A stretch of DNA of 64,000 nucleotides from Pararhodobacter aggregans. GTDB taxonomy: Bacteria; Pseudomonadota; Alphaproteobacteria; Rhodobacterales; Rhodobacteraceae. The translations under genes and the position numbers were made by a program. Below, piece after piece: positions 8,885 to 17,157 of this stretch (position 1 is its first letter; the number at the start of each line of letters is the position of its first letter). Location of the stretch: the NCBI RefSeq assembly GCF_003075525.1, contig NZ_QDDR01000003.1, forward strand, positions 248,001 through 312,000, given 5' to 3'. The notes below the pieces were generated by a model. That model had not been told where the DNA came from. It did not search any database and saw nothing but the letters and a program-made list of their open reading frames with translations.

Positions 8885-8906
8885 ACTCACGAATATCTTA
8901 GTGAGT
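8885..8906. promoter_or_regulatory. ACTCAC-N10-GTGAGT dyad between dciA and mutY
   Basis: Perfect 6-bp inverted arms with a 10-base AT-rich centre (GAATATCTTA), inside the 86-bp divergent region. The position suits an operator acting on both genes. The binding factor is unknown. Confidence 0.4.
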
Positions 8907-8949
8907 TCGCAGACCTTGGCCAGAGGGTCCAGCGAGGGGAGCGTCAAGA

Positions 8950-10029
8950 ATGCGTGACGGAATCGAGAGCGCGGCGGTCGCCCCGGCGCTTCTGCGCTGG
9001 TACGATTCCGCCGCCCGGGTGCTGCCCTGGCGCGTCGGCCCCGCCGAGCGCGCGGCGGGCGAGATCCCCGATCCCTATCGCGTCTGGCTGTCCGAGGTGA
9101 TGCTGCAACAGACCACCGTGGCGACGGTGAAGGGCTATTTCCACCGTTTCACCACCCGCTGGCCCGATGTGCAGGCGCTGGCCGCCGCCGCGGATGCCGA
9201 GGTGATGGGCGAATGGGCCGGGCTTGGCTATTACGCCCGCGCCCGCAACCTGATCGCCTGCGCCCGGGCCGTGGTGGCGCAGGGCGGTTTCCCCGATACG
9301 CTGGAGGGCTTGCGCGCCCTGCCGGGGATCGGCGCCTATACCGCGGCCTCGGTCGCGGCCATCGCCTTTGACCGGGCCGAGACGGTGGTTGACGGCAACG
9401 TGGAGCGCGTGGTCGCGCGGCTTTTCGCAGTGACCGAGCCCCTGCCCCGCGCCAAGCCAGGGCTGGCGAAGCTGGCGGCCCGGCTCACGCCCCGGGAGCG
9501 GCCCGGCGATTTCGCGCAGGCGATGATGGATCTGGGCGCGACGATCTGCACGCCGCGCAATCCGCGCTGCGCCGACTGCCCGCTGGAGGGGTTCTGCGCC
9601 GCCGCCCATCAGGGCATCGCCGCCGATCTGCCGATGAAGACCGCCAAGGCGCCGAAGCCCACCCGGCGCGGTTATGCCTATGTGGCGATCCGGGCGGATG
9701 GGGCGCCTTTGCTGGAGACCCGGCCGCCCAAGGGCCTGCTGGGCGGGATGCCCGGCTGGCCCGGCAGCGACTGGGGCGAAGACCCCGCGCCGCAGCCGCC
9801 GCTGACTGCCGAGTGGACGGAACTGCCGGGCGTGGTGAAGCACACCTTCACCCATTTCCATCTGGAACTCACGGTCCTCATGGCGCATGTGCCGCTGGGC
9901 GCCAATCCGCAGAGGGGCGACTTCCGCCCCGGGTTCGACCCCGGCGACCTGCCGACCGTGATGCGCAAGGTGCATGACCACGCGTCCGCGGCATCAAGCG
10001 ATCTTTTCGGCCCGCGCCCCGGGGCGTAG
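8950..10029 (+). CDS. mutY: A/G-specific adenine glycosylase
   Basis: 359 residues. Removes adenine opposite 8-oxoguanine. The catalytic Glu is in SEVMLQQTTVATV; the helix-hairpin-helix is LPGIGAYTAASVAAIAF with catalytic Asp in VVDGNVERV. The 4Fe-4S ligands follow the pattern C-x6-C-x2-C-x5-C (CTPRNPRCADCPLEGFC). The C-terminal NUDIX-like 8-oxoG recognition domain runs from about residue 235 (RGYAYVAIRADGAPLLETRP) to the end. The start places MRDGIESAAVAPALLRWYD in line with the family N-terminus. Confidence 0.96.
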   Translation: MRDGIESAAVAPALLRWYDSAARVLPWRVGPAERAAGEIPDPYRVWLSEVMLQQTTVATVKGYFHRFTTRWPDVQALAAAADAEVMGEWAGLGYYARARNLIACARAVVAQGGFPDTLEGLRALPGIGAYTAASVAAIAFDRAETVVDGNVERVVARLFAVTEPLPRAKPGLAKLAARLTPRERPGDFAQAMMDLGATICTPRNPRCADCPLEGFCAAAHQGIAADLPMKTAKAPKPTRRGYAYVAIRADGAPLLETRPPKGLLGGMPGWPGSDWGEDPAPQPPLTAEWTELPGVVKHTFTHFHLELTVLMAHVPLGANPQRGDFRPGFDPGDLPTVMRKVHDHASAASSDLFGPRPGA

Positions 10030-10051
10030 ACTCGGGGCATCGGAGGCCCCC

Positions 10052-11194
10052 ATGTCCACAGCCCGCCCCCTCGGTTCCGTCATCCAGGCCCTGCCCTTCT
10101 GGGCCTCGCTCGGCTTCGTGCCGCTGGTCTGGGCCGGTGCGGCCTATGGCGGCTGGATGGTGGCGCTGGTGCCGCTCTATACTTTCGGGCTCTTCTCGCT
10201 GCTCGACGCCGTGACCGGGCTCAACACCGCCAATCCCGATACCGAGACCCCGGTGCAGGAGTTGCGCTGGTATCGCGCCATCACGCTGATCTGGTTCCCG
10301 GTGCAGGCCTTCCTGATCTACGGGCTGATCTGGTACGTGACCCAGCGCGCCACGCTGGCCTGGTGGGAGGTGCTGATCCTGTTCCATGCGCTGGGCGTGG
10401 TCAGCGGCGGGATCGGCATCACCTATGCCCATGAGCTGATGCATCAGAAAACCCGGGCCGAGCGCTGGCTGGGCGACCTGCTGCTGGCGACCACGCTCTA
10501 TTCGCATTTCCGCTCCGAGCATCTGCGGGTCCATCACCTCTGGGTCGGCACCCCCGCCGATCACGTCACCGCCCGCTATAACGAGGGGTTCTGGCGCTAT
10601 TTCCTGCGTGTGCTGCGCGGTTGCCCGGCCTCGGCCTGGCGTAGCGAGGTGGCGATGCTGGCCCGCGCCGGCAAGGGACCGTTCGACCGCGCCAATCCGT
10701 TCTGGCGTTATGCGGGGTTGCAGGCGCTGGCGCTGCTGGCGGCGGTTCTGGCGGGTGGCTGGCTGGGGCTCCTGCTGTTCCTCTTTCAGGCGCTGACCGC
10801 CATCACGCTGCTGGAACTCACGAACTACATCGAGCATTACGGCCTGACCCGCCGCCATCTGGGCGAGGGGCGGTACGAGCCCGTGCGGCCGCATCACAGC
10901 TGGAACGCCTCGCACCGGGCCTCGAACTGGCTGCTTATCAACCTGCAGCGCCATTCCGACCACCATTACAAACCCGACCGCCGCTATCCCCTGTTGCAGA
11001 CCTATGCCGAGGCCGAGGCCCCGCAACTGCCGCTGGGCTATCCGACCATGGTGGCTGCGGCGGCGATCCCGCCCCTCTGGCGGCGGATCATGAACCCGAA
11101 AGTCCGCGCCTGGCGGCGGCATTTCTACCCGGATATCGAGGATTGGTCCGCCTACAAGGCCGGAACCACCCCGATGCCACGCGGCCTGCGCTGA
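10052..11194 (+). CDS. alkB: Alkane 1-monooxygenase
   Basis: 380 residues. Integral-membrane di-iron hydroxylase for terminal oxidation of alkanes. All AlkB boxes are present: HELMH (127–131), EHLRVHH (156–162), NYIEHYG (258–264) and LQRHSDHH (298–305). About six helices are visible. The start follows CGGAGG at 10041–10046, 22 bases after mutY. No rubredoxin or rubredoxin reductase gene is adjacent, so its electron partners must be elsewhere. Confidence 0.94.
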   Translation: MSTARPLGSVIQALPFWASLGFVPLVWAGAAYGGWMVALVPLYTFGLFSLLDAVTGLNTANPDTETPVQELRWYRAITLIWFPVQAFLIYGLIWYVTQRATLAWWEVLILFHALGVVSGGIGITYAHELMHQKTRAERWLGDLLLATTLYSHFRSEHLRVHHLWVGTPADHVTARYNEGFWRYFLRVLRGCPASAWRSEVAMLARAGKGPFDRANPFWRYAGLQALALLAAVLAGGWLGLLLFLFQALTAITLLELTNYIEHYGLTRRHLGEGRYEPVRPHHSWNASHRASNWLLINLQRHSDHHYKPDRRYPLLQTYAEAEAPQLPLGYPTMVAAAAIPPLWRRIMNPKVRAWRRHFYPDIEDWSAYKAGTTPMPRGLR

Positions 11195-11198
11195 GGGG

Positions 11199-11918
11199 TC
11201 AGTAAAGCCCCGCCACCGTTGCCAGATCCGCCCGGATCCGGTCCGCCCCGGGGAAATCCGCGTCGCGGGCGACGGTCAGATACTCGGTGAAGGTCTGGCA
11301 GAGGGCCCGGTCATTCGGGTCCATCGCCGCGATCCGGTCGAACCAGGCACCGTCCGCGCCCTGATCGGCCAGACGCTGGCTGATCGCGGCGTAATCCGCG
11401 TCGCTGGCCAGATCCCGGTGCGGAACGGCATCGCGGCTGGCATCGGCAATGGCGAGGCGCTGGCGATAGGCCTCTTCCAGCACGCCCTCGGTCAGATAGC
11501 GGTGGTCCGACCCCAGCGCGCCGGGCCCCTGCACCACGACCCGGGCGCAGAGCATCGGCTGGCTCGCCAGCCCCTGCAGCATACGAAGCTGCGTATCCAG
11601 CAGCGCCACCAGATCGCCATCAGGCGCCTGCGCGACCATGCCCATGATCGGCGCCATGATCTCGGCGTTGAGGGTGCTCAGCCGCTCGAACCCGGCGGCC
11701 GAGAACCCGTCAGGCTCGGAAACGACCTCGCGCAAACTGTCCACCATGCGCTGCGCTTCGGCCGGGAAATAGGCCATGAGCCCCGGCATCGCACTGCGCG
11801 CCGGTTCCGACGCCAGAACCAACGCGACCCGTTCGGCAATCCCGGCAGGGGCGACTTCGGCCTGAGCCGGGATCGCACTCGCGATCAGCAGGGCGGTGAG
11901 CGGGGCGTTCAGTGGCAT
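11199..11918 (-). CDS. Exported protein of unknown function, paralog A of a tandem triplet
   Basis: 239 residues; function not recognised. The N-terminus (MPLNAPLTALLIASAIPAQA) reads as a signal peptide. It shares with B and C the sequence EPARSAM…YFPAEAQ near residues 38–55, an Asp/Leu-rich LVALLDTQLRML segment, and GADRIR near the C-terminus. GGAGG precedes the ATG by a normal distance. The GTTCC-N4-GGAAC dyad at 11982–11995 lies upstream. It is the last gene of the C–B–A run and converges on alkB with four bases between. Confidence 0.75.
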   Translation of the reverse strand: MPLNAPLTALLIASAIPAQAEVAPAGIAERVALVLASEPARSAMPGLMAYFPAEAQRMVDSLREVVSEPDGFSAAGFERLSTLNAEIMAPIMGMVAQAPDGDLVALLDTQLRMLQGLASQPMLCARVVVQGPGALGSDHRYLTEGVLEEAYRQRLAIADASRDAVPHRDLASDADYAAISQRLADQGADGAWFDRIAAMDPNDRALCQTFTEYLTVARDADFPGADRIRADLATVAGLY

Positions 11919-11981
11919 GGCGGGCCTCCGGGGTTCTGGGTGACGATACAGAATGTCTAGCGCAGGGTCGGGGGCACGGCT

Positions 11982-11995
11982 GTTCCGCCGGGAAC
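11982..11995. promoter_or_regulatory. GTTCC-N4-GGAAC dyad upstream of paralog A
   Basis: GTTCCGCCGGGAAC has perfect 5-bp arms and sits just before the B stop, upstream of A. A matching dyad with the same flanks (CTGTTCC…GGAACCC) is at 13555–13568 upstream of paralog C. Either an operator or a remnant of the duplication that made the triplet. Confidence 0.45.
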
Positions 11996-11999
11996 CCGC

Positions 12000-12746
12000 T
12001 CAGCCGTTGGCCAGCGCTGCCACCCAGGCGCGGCGCAGGCGGTCGGCGCCCTCGAACTCGCCATGACGCACCGCTTTCAGGATGGTGACAAAGGCCACGC
12101 CCAGCCGCGGCTCCTCGGGGTCCAGCCGCTCCAGCACCGCAAAGGCGTCGTCCATGCCCCAGACCCGGGCCAGCGCCGCCTGCAAAGGCTCGTAATCGCC
12201 GACCACCGGCATCGCCGCCCCCACGGGCGCCCCGCGATACTGCGCCATGGCGCGATAGACCCGGGTCCTGATCCGCTCGCTTTCGGCGAGGATACCGTCC
12301 GGCTCCGAGCCCGACAGCGCCTTGATCCCCCGCACCACGAAACGCGAGGCCAGCAGTGGCTCGCCCTCGAACCGGCGGTAGAGAGCGATCTGGTCATCCA
12401 GCAGGGCGTCGATCTCGGCCCCGGGGATCGACAGCACCGCCGCGCCCAGACCGCGCCGCACCGCGGCCGCCGCATTGGCGATAGCGACCTGCCGTTGCCA
12501 GACGCTGCCCGGCCCGCGGGCGATCCGGATCATCTTGCGGCGAAGCATCCGGGCATCGGCCGGAAAATGCGCCGCCATTGCCGCAAAAAGGCTGCGCCCC
12601 GGCTCCAAGGCCAGAGCCTGGTCCACAAGGCGACTGGCGGCGCGGCGCCGGGCCAGCGCCTGCCGGCCAAGGCCCCAGCCGCCCCAGAGACCGCCCAGCG
12701 CCGCACCGGCCAGCGTGGCGGCGACGGCGGTTTCCATGCCGATCAT
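12000..12746 (-). CDS. Membrane-anchored protein of unknown function, paralog B
   Basis: 248 residues; function not recognised. A Gly/Ala-rich N-terminal helix (ETAVAATLAGAALGGLWGG) followed by RRR suggests an uncleaved anchor. Shared family marks: LALEPGRSLFAAMAAHFPADARMLR (in C: LAQEPVASTYQAMRRHFPIEAVQLR), EIDALLDDQIALYRRFEGEPLLASRFVV, and EGADRLR at the end. The gap to C is 11 bases, so C and B are surely co-transcribed. Confidence 0.75.
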   Translation of the reverse strand: MIGMETAVAATLAGAALGGLWGGWGLGRQALARRRAASRLVDQALALEPGRSLFAAMAAHFPADARMLRRKMIRIARGPGSVWQRQVAIANAAAAVRRGLGAAVLSIPGAEIDALLDDQIALYRRFEGEPLLASRFVVRGIKALSGSEPDGILAESERIRTRVYRAMAQYRGAPVGAAMPVVGDYEPLQAALARVWGMDDAFAVLERLDPEEPRLGVAFVTILKAVRHGEFEGADRLRRAWVAALANG

Positions 12747-12757
12747 CGCCCGCCCCC

Positions 12758-13498
12758 TCAGCCGCCAAACAGCGACACGACGATCTCTAGCCGCATCCGG
12801 TCGGCGCCCTCGCTTCCGGCGCCGCGCAGGCTGGTCAGAAGCCGGCGATAGGCACCGCAGAGCTGCGGGTCGGCCGGATCGCGCGCCTCGACCGCGGCCA
12901 GATCGGCATCGGTCCCGCCATCGGCCAGAAACACCGGGGCGAAGGCGTCGAAATCCGCCTCCTCGACATAGCGCCGGTCTACGGCGAAGCGGTAGCGGTC
13001 CATCGTGGCGTAAAGCCGCTCGGCCGCCTCGGCCAGTTGCACGGGATCAAGCCGCGGGTCGCCGGGCTGCACCGAGGTCAGCCCCCCTGCCGCGATGGCC
13101 GAACAGGCGGTGGTGTCGCTGTCGAAGGGCGCGATGGAGACCAGCCAATCGTCCAGAATCGCCACGATCTCGGCATCCGTGGCGGCGCGCAGCCCCTCGG
13201 CCAGCCGGAAATGGATCTCGCCCGCCTCGCGCGACAGGACCACCAGCGCCGCGTCGTTCGGCCGTCCGCCGCGATAGGCGTCCAGCATCAACCCCCGCAG
13301 CTGCACCGCCTCGATCGGGAAATGCCGCCGCATCGCCTGATAGGTGCTCGCGACCGGCTCCTGCGCCAGGATCGCATCGACCCGCTCGGCGGCGGTGGGG
13401 GTCGTGGCGGCCAGCACCCCGATCACCACGCCCTTGGCAAGGACGAAGGCACCGGCGGCAAGGCCCCAGGTGAGCATGGATTTCAATGTGCGGTTCAT
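12758..13498 (-). CDS. Membrane-anchored protein of unknown function, paralog C
   Basis: 246 residues; function not recognised. The N-terminal helix LTWGLAAGAFVLAKGVVIGV could be an anchor or signal. It carries the same three motifs as A and B: EPVASTYQAMRRHFP, EIVAILDDWLVSIAPF and EGADRMR. Two cysteines (TTACSAIAAGG and QLCGAY) might pair if exported. First gene of the triplet, 71 bases downstream of corA, with a perfect 14-bp palindrome in that gap. Confidence 0.75.
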   Translation of the reverse strand: MNRTLKSMLTWGLAAGAFVLAKGVVIGVLAATTPTAAERVDAILAQEPVASTYQAMRRHFPIEAVQLRGLMLDAYRGGRPNDAALVVLSREAGEIHFRLAEGLRAATDAEIVAILDDWLVSIAPFDSDTTACSAIAAGGLTSVQPGDPRLDPVQLAEAAERLYATMDRYRFAVDRRYVEEADFDAFAPVFLADGGTDADLAAVEARDPADPQLCGAYRRLLTSLRGAGSEGADRMRLEIVVSLFGG

Positions 13499-13554
13499 GG
13501 CGGGGCTCCTGTCTCTGGCTTGCCCCCTTGTTCCATGCCACCGCCGGCTGCGCT

Positions 13555-13568
13555 GTTCCCCGGGGAAC
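13555..13568. promoter_or_regulatory. Perfect palindrome GTTCCCCGGGGAAC upstream of paralog C
   Basis: A 14-bp perfect palindrome between the corA stop and the start of paralog C. It shares flanks and arms with the dyad upstream of paralog A, so the two may bind one regulator. Confidence 0.45.
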
Positions 13569-13569
13569 C

Positions 13570-14622
13570 CTAGCGTTTCGGCCCCAGCCAGCCCTTGCGC
13601 CGAAACCACCAGGCCAGCACGCCCGCGATCACCGCCATGAAGGCCATCACGGCGGGATACCCCCAGCGCCAGTGCAATTCCGGCATGTCGTCGAAATTCA
13701 TCCCATAGACCCCGACGACGAAGGTCAGCGGGATGAAGATCGTGGCGATCAGGGTCAGGACCTGCATCACCTCGTTGATCTTGTTCGACTGGCTGGACAG
13801 CAGGATATCGACCAGCCCCGTCGCGATCTCGCGGTAGGTCTGCAAGGTCTCGATCAACTGCACCGCGTGGTCCTGGCAATCCCTCAGGTAAAGCCGCGTC
13901 GTCTCGGTGAAGCGGGGCGTCTCCTCTCGGGTCAGGGCCGAGACCAGATCGCGCAGGGGCCAGACCGCGCTGCGGACGGCCATCAGGTCACGCTTGATGG
14001 CGTGGATATCGCCCATCTCGGTGGCGCTGGCCTTGAAGACGACCTCATCCTCCAGCGCTTCCAGCTGCTCGCCCAGGGTCTCCAGCACCGGAAAAAAGGC
14101 GTCGATCACCGCATCCAGCAGGGCGTAGCACAGGTAATCGGCACCGCGCTTGCGCATCTGGCCCTGCGGGTTCCTCAGCCGCACCCGCACCGGGTCGAAG
14201 ACATCGCCCGAGCGCTCCTGAAAGGTGATGACGAACCCGTCGCCCAGAAACATCGTCACCTGCTCGGTCGCGACCAGCCCCGCCCGGCGGTCCGGCATCC
14301 GCAGCGCGATGAACTGATGCGCCTCGTATTCCTCGGCCTTGGGGCGCTGGTGGCCGTTGACCACATCCTCCAGCGCCAGCGGATGCAGGCCGAAGATCTC
14401 GCCGATCCGCTGCAAAAGCGCGGTATCGGCCAGCCCGTCGACGTTCAGCCACAGCACCGTGCCGGGCTTGCAGGTCAGGATCTGGTCGCTCTCTTCCACA
14501 CCCTCGGCCGAATAGCGGAAGGCGTGGATCGTCGACGGATGCGCACCGGGGTCGGCGGTCAGCGTGCCGGGGGCGGTGCCGGGCGGCGAGCGGCGGCGGC
14601 GGATGTAGCGGGGCGGTTTCAT
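13570..14622 (-). CDS. corA: CorA-family divalent cation transporter
   Basis: 350 residues. The N-terminal cytosolic α/β domain and long helices precede two C-terminal transmembrane helices (VLTLIATIFIPLTFVVGVYGMNF and YPAVMAFMAVIAGVLAWWF). The selectivity motif YGMNF between them defines the CorA/ZntB superfamily. Lys/Arg-rich C-terminus in the cytosol. Substrate is Mg2+ (or Zn2+ efflux, as in ZntB); not separable here. It lies 10 bases past the EamA gene on the same strand, hence probably one transcript. Confidence 0.92.
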   Translation of the reverse strand: MKPPRYIRRRRSPPGTAPGTLTADPGAHPSTIHAFRYSAEGVEESDQILTCKPGTVLWLNVDGLADTALLQRIGEIFGLHPLALEDVVNGHQRPKAEEYEAHQFIALRMPDRRAGLVATEQVTMFLGDGFVITFQERSGDVFDPVRVRLRNPQGQMRKRGADYLCYALLDAVIDAFFPVLETLGEQLEALEDEVVFKASATEMGDIHAIKRDLMAVRSAVWPLRDLVSALTREETPRFTETTRLYLRDCQDHAVQLIETLQTYREIATGLVDILLSSQSNKINEVMQVLTLIATIFIPLTFVVGVYGMNFDDMPELHWRWGYPAVMAFMAVIAGVLAWWFRRKGWLGPKR

Positions 14623-14632
14623 GGCCGGAAAG

Positions 14633-15505
14633 CTAGCGCGCGGCCGGGGCCTTGGAAAGCTGCACCGCCAGAATCCCGGCCATGATGATCGCCACGCCGA
14701 TCACATCGGTCAGGTTCAGCGTCTCGCCCAGCAGGGCGGCGGCGATGGCCACGCCGAAGAACGGGTTGAGGAAGTGGAAGGTCGCGCCCCGGATGGCGCC
14801 GATCCGCTGCACCAGCTTGAACCAGACCCAGGTCGCGGCGACGCCGGGAATGAGCGTGGTATAGAGGAAGGCGAGGATCAGCCGCGGGGTCCAGGTGACG
14901 GTCAGCGTCTCGAAAGCCAGCGCCGGGCCGATCAGCGCGGCGGCGCCGACCAGCATCTGCAGGCCGACCACCATCATCACGTTCCCGCCCGAGGAGGCGC
15001 CCCTGAGCGCCAGCGTCGCCACGGTCAGCGCCATGGCGGCGATCACGCAGAGGATGACGCCCAAGGGGTCGAGCCCCCCGCCGAAGCGCGCGCCCATGAT
15101 GAGGATGACGCCGCCGAAGCCGGCGACGAGGCCCGCCACGGCCACGGGTTTCAGCCGGTCGCCGAGGAACAGGAACCCGGCGGCGGCGACCATCAGCGGC
15201 AGGGTCGAGGCGATGATGGCGGCGGCCGAGGCCTCGACCCATTGCATGGCGATGAAGTTGAGCCCGAGGTAAGCCGCGTTCTGGCAGAGGCCGAAGATGA
15301 TCGTGGCCCGCCACTGGGCCCGGGTCAGGCGCCAGCTTTCGCCCATCAGCCGGGCGAGGATGATGGCGAAGAGGCCCGAGATGAGGAAGCGGAAGGAGAG
15401 GGCGTAGAGCGGCGGCGCGTCCTGGACGATCATGCGGGCCGAGGTGAAGGCCGAGGACCACATGAAGGCGAAGGCGAGGCCCATGAGGAGGGCTTTGAAA
15501 TCCAT
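14633..15505 (-). CDS. EamA/DMT-family transporter
   Basis: 290 residues, ten hydrophobic helices in two EamA repeats (each ends with a PLMVA…GDRLK or NPFFGVAIAAALLGETL motif). Inner-membrane exporter of metabolites or amino acids; substrate unknown. The start MDFKALLMGLAFAFMW opens directly in helix 1, with AGGATG upstream. First gene of the minus-strand run leading to corA and the paralog triplet. Confidence 0.9.
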   Translation of the reverse strand: MDFKALLMGLAFAFMWSSAFTSARMIVQDAPPLYALSFRFLISGLFAIILARLMGESWRLTRAQWRATIIFGLCQNAAYLGLNFIAMQWVEASAAAIIASTLPLMVAAAGFLFLGDRLKPVAVAGLVAGFGGVILIMGARFGGGLDPLGVILCVIAAMALTVATLALRGASSGGNVMMVVGLQMLVGAAALIGPALAFETLTVTWTPRLILAFLYTTLIPGVAATWVWFKLVQRIGAIRGATFHFLNPFFGVAIAAALLGETLNLTDVIGVAIIMAGILAVQLSKAPAAR

Positions 15506-15860
15506 GACATCCTCCCCGGGCCGGACGGGGCCCCCTCGGCAGGGATAACGGGGAAATCCGCAGAGGGGAAGAGGTGTCCCGCGTGTGGGACAGGGGGGCG
15601 GGGTGTGGGATTACAACGGGTTAGGGGGGTGCGTTAAGGTTTTGGCAGGAATGTCCCATGGGGTGGGGAGCGTCCGGTGGACCAAGGGAGGGGTAGGTGG
15701 GTAGGGTGCGCATTCATTGCGCACCGGGGAGCGGGTTGGGCGAGGGGAGCGGGTCGCGCCCGGTGAGGGGTGCGCAATGAATGCGCACCCTACGGCTCGC
15801 TGCACCCAGTGGGATGGCTCCAAGAGCTGGAATAGACCTCAAACTGCGGGTTACAAATCG
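15506..15860. other. Gene-free stretch between the EamA gene and the protease island
   Basis: 355 bases without a convincing gene. It is strongly G-rich on the plus strand. It holds a TGTCCC-N6-GGGACA dyad at 15575–15592, 70 bases upstream of the EamA start and so a candidate operator, and then the large inverted repeat at 15701–15793. Base composition drops sharply after about 15800. Confidence 0.6.
15701..15793. repeat. 25-bp perfect inverted repeat with 43-bp spacer
   Basis: The left arm (15701–15725, begins GTAGGGTGCGCATTCATT) and right arm (15769–15793, ends GAATGCGCACCCTAC) are exact reverse complements over 25 bp. Each arm is itself nearly palindromic (GGTGCGCA…TGCGCACC). The arm resembles the 28-bp palindrome at 44336, so both belong to one REP-like family. 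It forms the left edge of the AT-richer protease island. Confidence 0.85.
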
Positions 15861-16766
15861 TTAGCTAACCGCTGGCGACCAGGTCGCACCATGCGCATTC
15901 TGAATGATCTTAATAGCATTCGTTCTTGCGAATGAGGCGATAAAGGAGTGATGCACACTCAGAATATCCTCTTGAAGCTCTTGGTTATCCTCGATAGCCA
16001 AGACCTTGAGGCCCATTTCCTTACACTTGTCGATCAGGAAGTGATGAGCGTGGTCTGTAGTGCCAAGATAGTTCATGAGGTTCGCGACGGTCGCATTCGC
16101 GGCGACGGAAGGATTTTCCTCCTCGGATAGCATATTCGTCGCCAACCATTCACAGACCATGTCACGAGATCCGGCAACTGAACGCTCGCAGTCCAAAATA
16201 AATGCGGGCGGGTATTTCGCAAATATTTGCTGGTAAAGTAATTGCTTAAGTGGCTCCTTTTTGATTTCGATAATGGCTTGGTCGACTTCAGCGAGGACTC
16301 CCATTGCCGGATGGCCTCTAACTTGAGGATCGGTTGGCCCAAGGCAAGAGTGCTTTCCCATCAGCACCTGTCGACATGCGCACGCGATCATTGTTCCCGC
16401 AGACATCGCTATCTGTGGGACGATCGCTCTTATGTCGCGTCCGAACATCTTGTAAAGGTATTCGACCAGCGCCCTCGTCGCCTCTGTGCCACCTCCGGGC
16501 GTATGGAGAATTAGGTCAAGACCGCGATCACGAGGAACATTGTGAACGACCGCCATAAAGCCATTCATGTCCAGATCAGTAATCGCGGATTCCGGATGGG
16601 CACGACCATCCGAAGACTTCTTTTGAAGGAAGCCCGAGTAATAGGCGATTACGGTTCGGTCTACCCGCCTCTCTAGCGCGGAGAGATACTTGGCTCTTAC
16701 ACGGTCACAAGCGTCGGGTTTACCTATCCGCGAAATCTCGGCGTTGATCTCATTCCAAGTGGGCAT
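15861..16766 (-). CDS. SDH-family Clp-fold serine protease
   Basis: 301 residues. Matches the serine-dehydrogenase-proteinase (SDH_sah) group of ClpP/SppA-fold proteases: VIAYYSGFLQK, DLILHTPGGGTEATRALVEYLYKMFG, IVPQIAMSAGTMIACAC with likely nucleophile Ser122, and MGKHSCLGPTDPQ (residues 136–148) for the rest of the site. No signal peptide or membrane helix, so cytosolic. Base composition is unlike its neighbours: 25 of the 60 bases at 16201–16260 are G or C, with common use of codons rare elsewhere in the window. Likely acquired by transfer. Target unknown. Confidence 0.85.
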   Translation of the reverse strand: MPTWNEINAEISRIGKPDACDRVRAKYLSALERRVDRTVIAYYSGFLQKKSSDGRAHPESAITDLDMNGFMAVVHNVPRDRGLDLILHTPGGGTEATRALVEYLYKMFGRDIRAIVPQIAMSAGTMIACACRQVLMGKHSCLGPTDPQVRGHPAMGVLAEVDQAIIEIKKEPLKQLLYQQIFAKYPPAFILDCERSVAGSRDMVCEWLATNMLSEEENPSVAANATVANLMNYLGTTDHAHHFLIDKCKEMGLKVLAIEDNQELQEDILSVHHSFIASFARTNAIKIIQNAHGATWSPAVS

Positions 16767-16959
16767 CTCTGAGCACAGTGTCCGATCTAACAGTTATCGG
16801 AGTGAACTCGCCATAGCCAGAAAAAGCAAGAGATGTATCGCCGTTTACAACATCTAGTAACATGCTACCGGTGTTTGTAGCCGCGCAGAGATCGATACCC
16901 ATATCAAGAAGGACGACCTCGCGTGCAGACTTAACGCGTTGCATAGCTTGGGGCTCCAC
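16750..16959 (-). CDS. Possible small protein overlapping the protease start
   Basis: 69 codons from an ATG at 16959, ending 17 bases inside the protease gene in another frame. The product (MEPQAMQRVKSAREVVLLDM…) is not recognised. Support is positional only: same strand, same atypical composition and a stop overlapping the next start, as in coupled pairs. Bases 16960–17157 upstream show no convincing gene. It could equally be chance. Confidence 0.3.
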   Translation of the reverse strand: MEPQAMQRVKSAREVVLLDMGIDLCAATNTGSMLLDVVNGDTSLAFSGYGEFTPITVRSDTVLRDAHLE

Positions 16960-17157
16960 TCTATAGGTGATTCGCTACACAGTAGCACCCACGTGTCAAG
17001 AGACAAGCGAATTGACCAAACAAGGTTCCGAAATTCTTGGCGTTCGAGTCTTGTTCCACACGTTTCCTACATCTTTCTTTAACAGCGTTGAGAGGGCACC
17101 TCCTGCGAGGAACATGAGCTTCCACTTTTGCAATGGATTGAGACTCCAGCATCCCCC

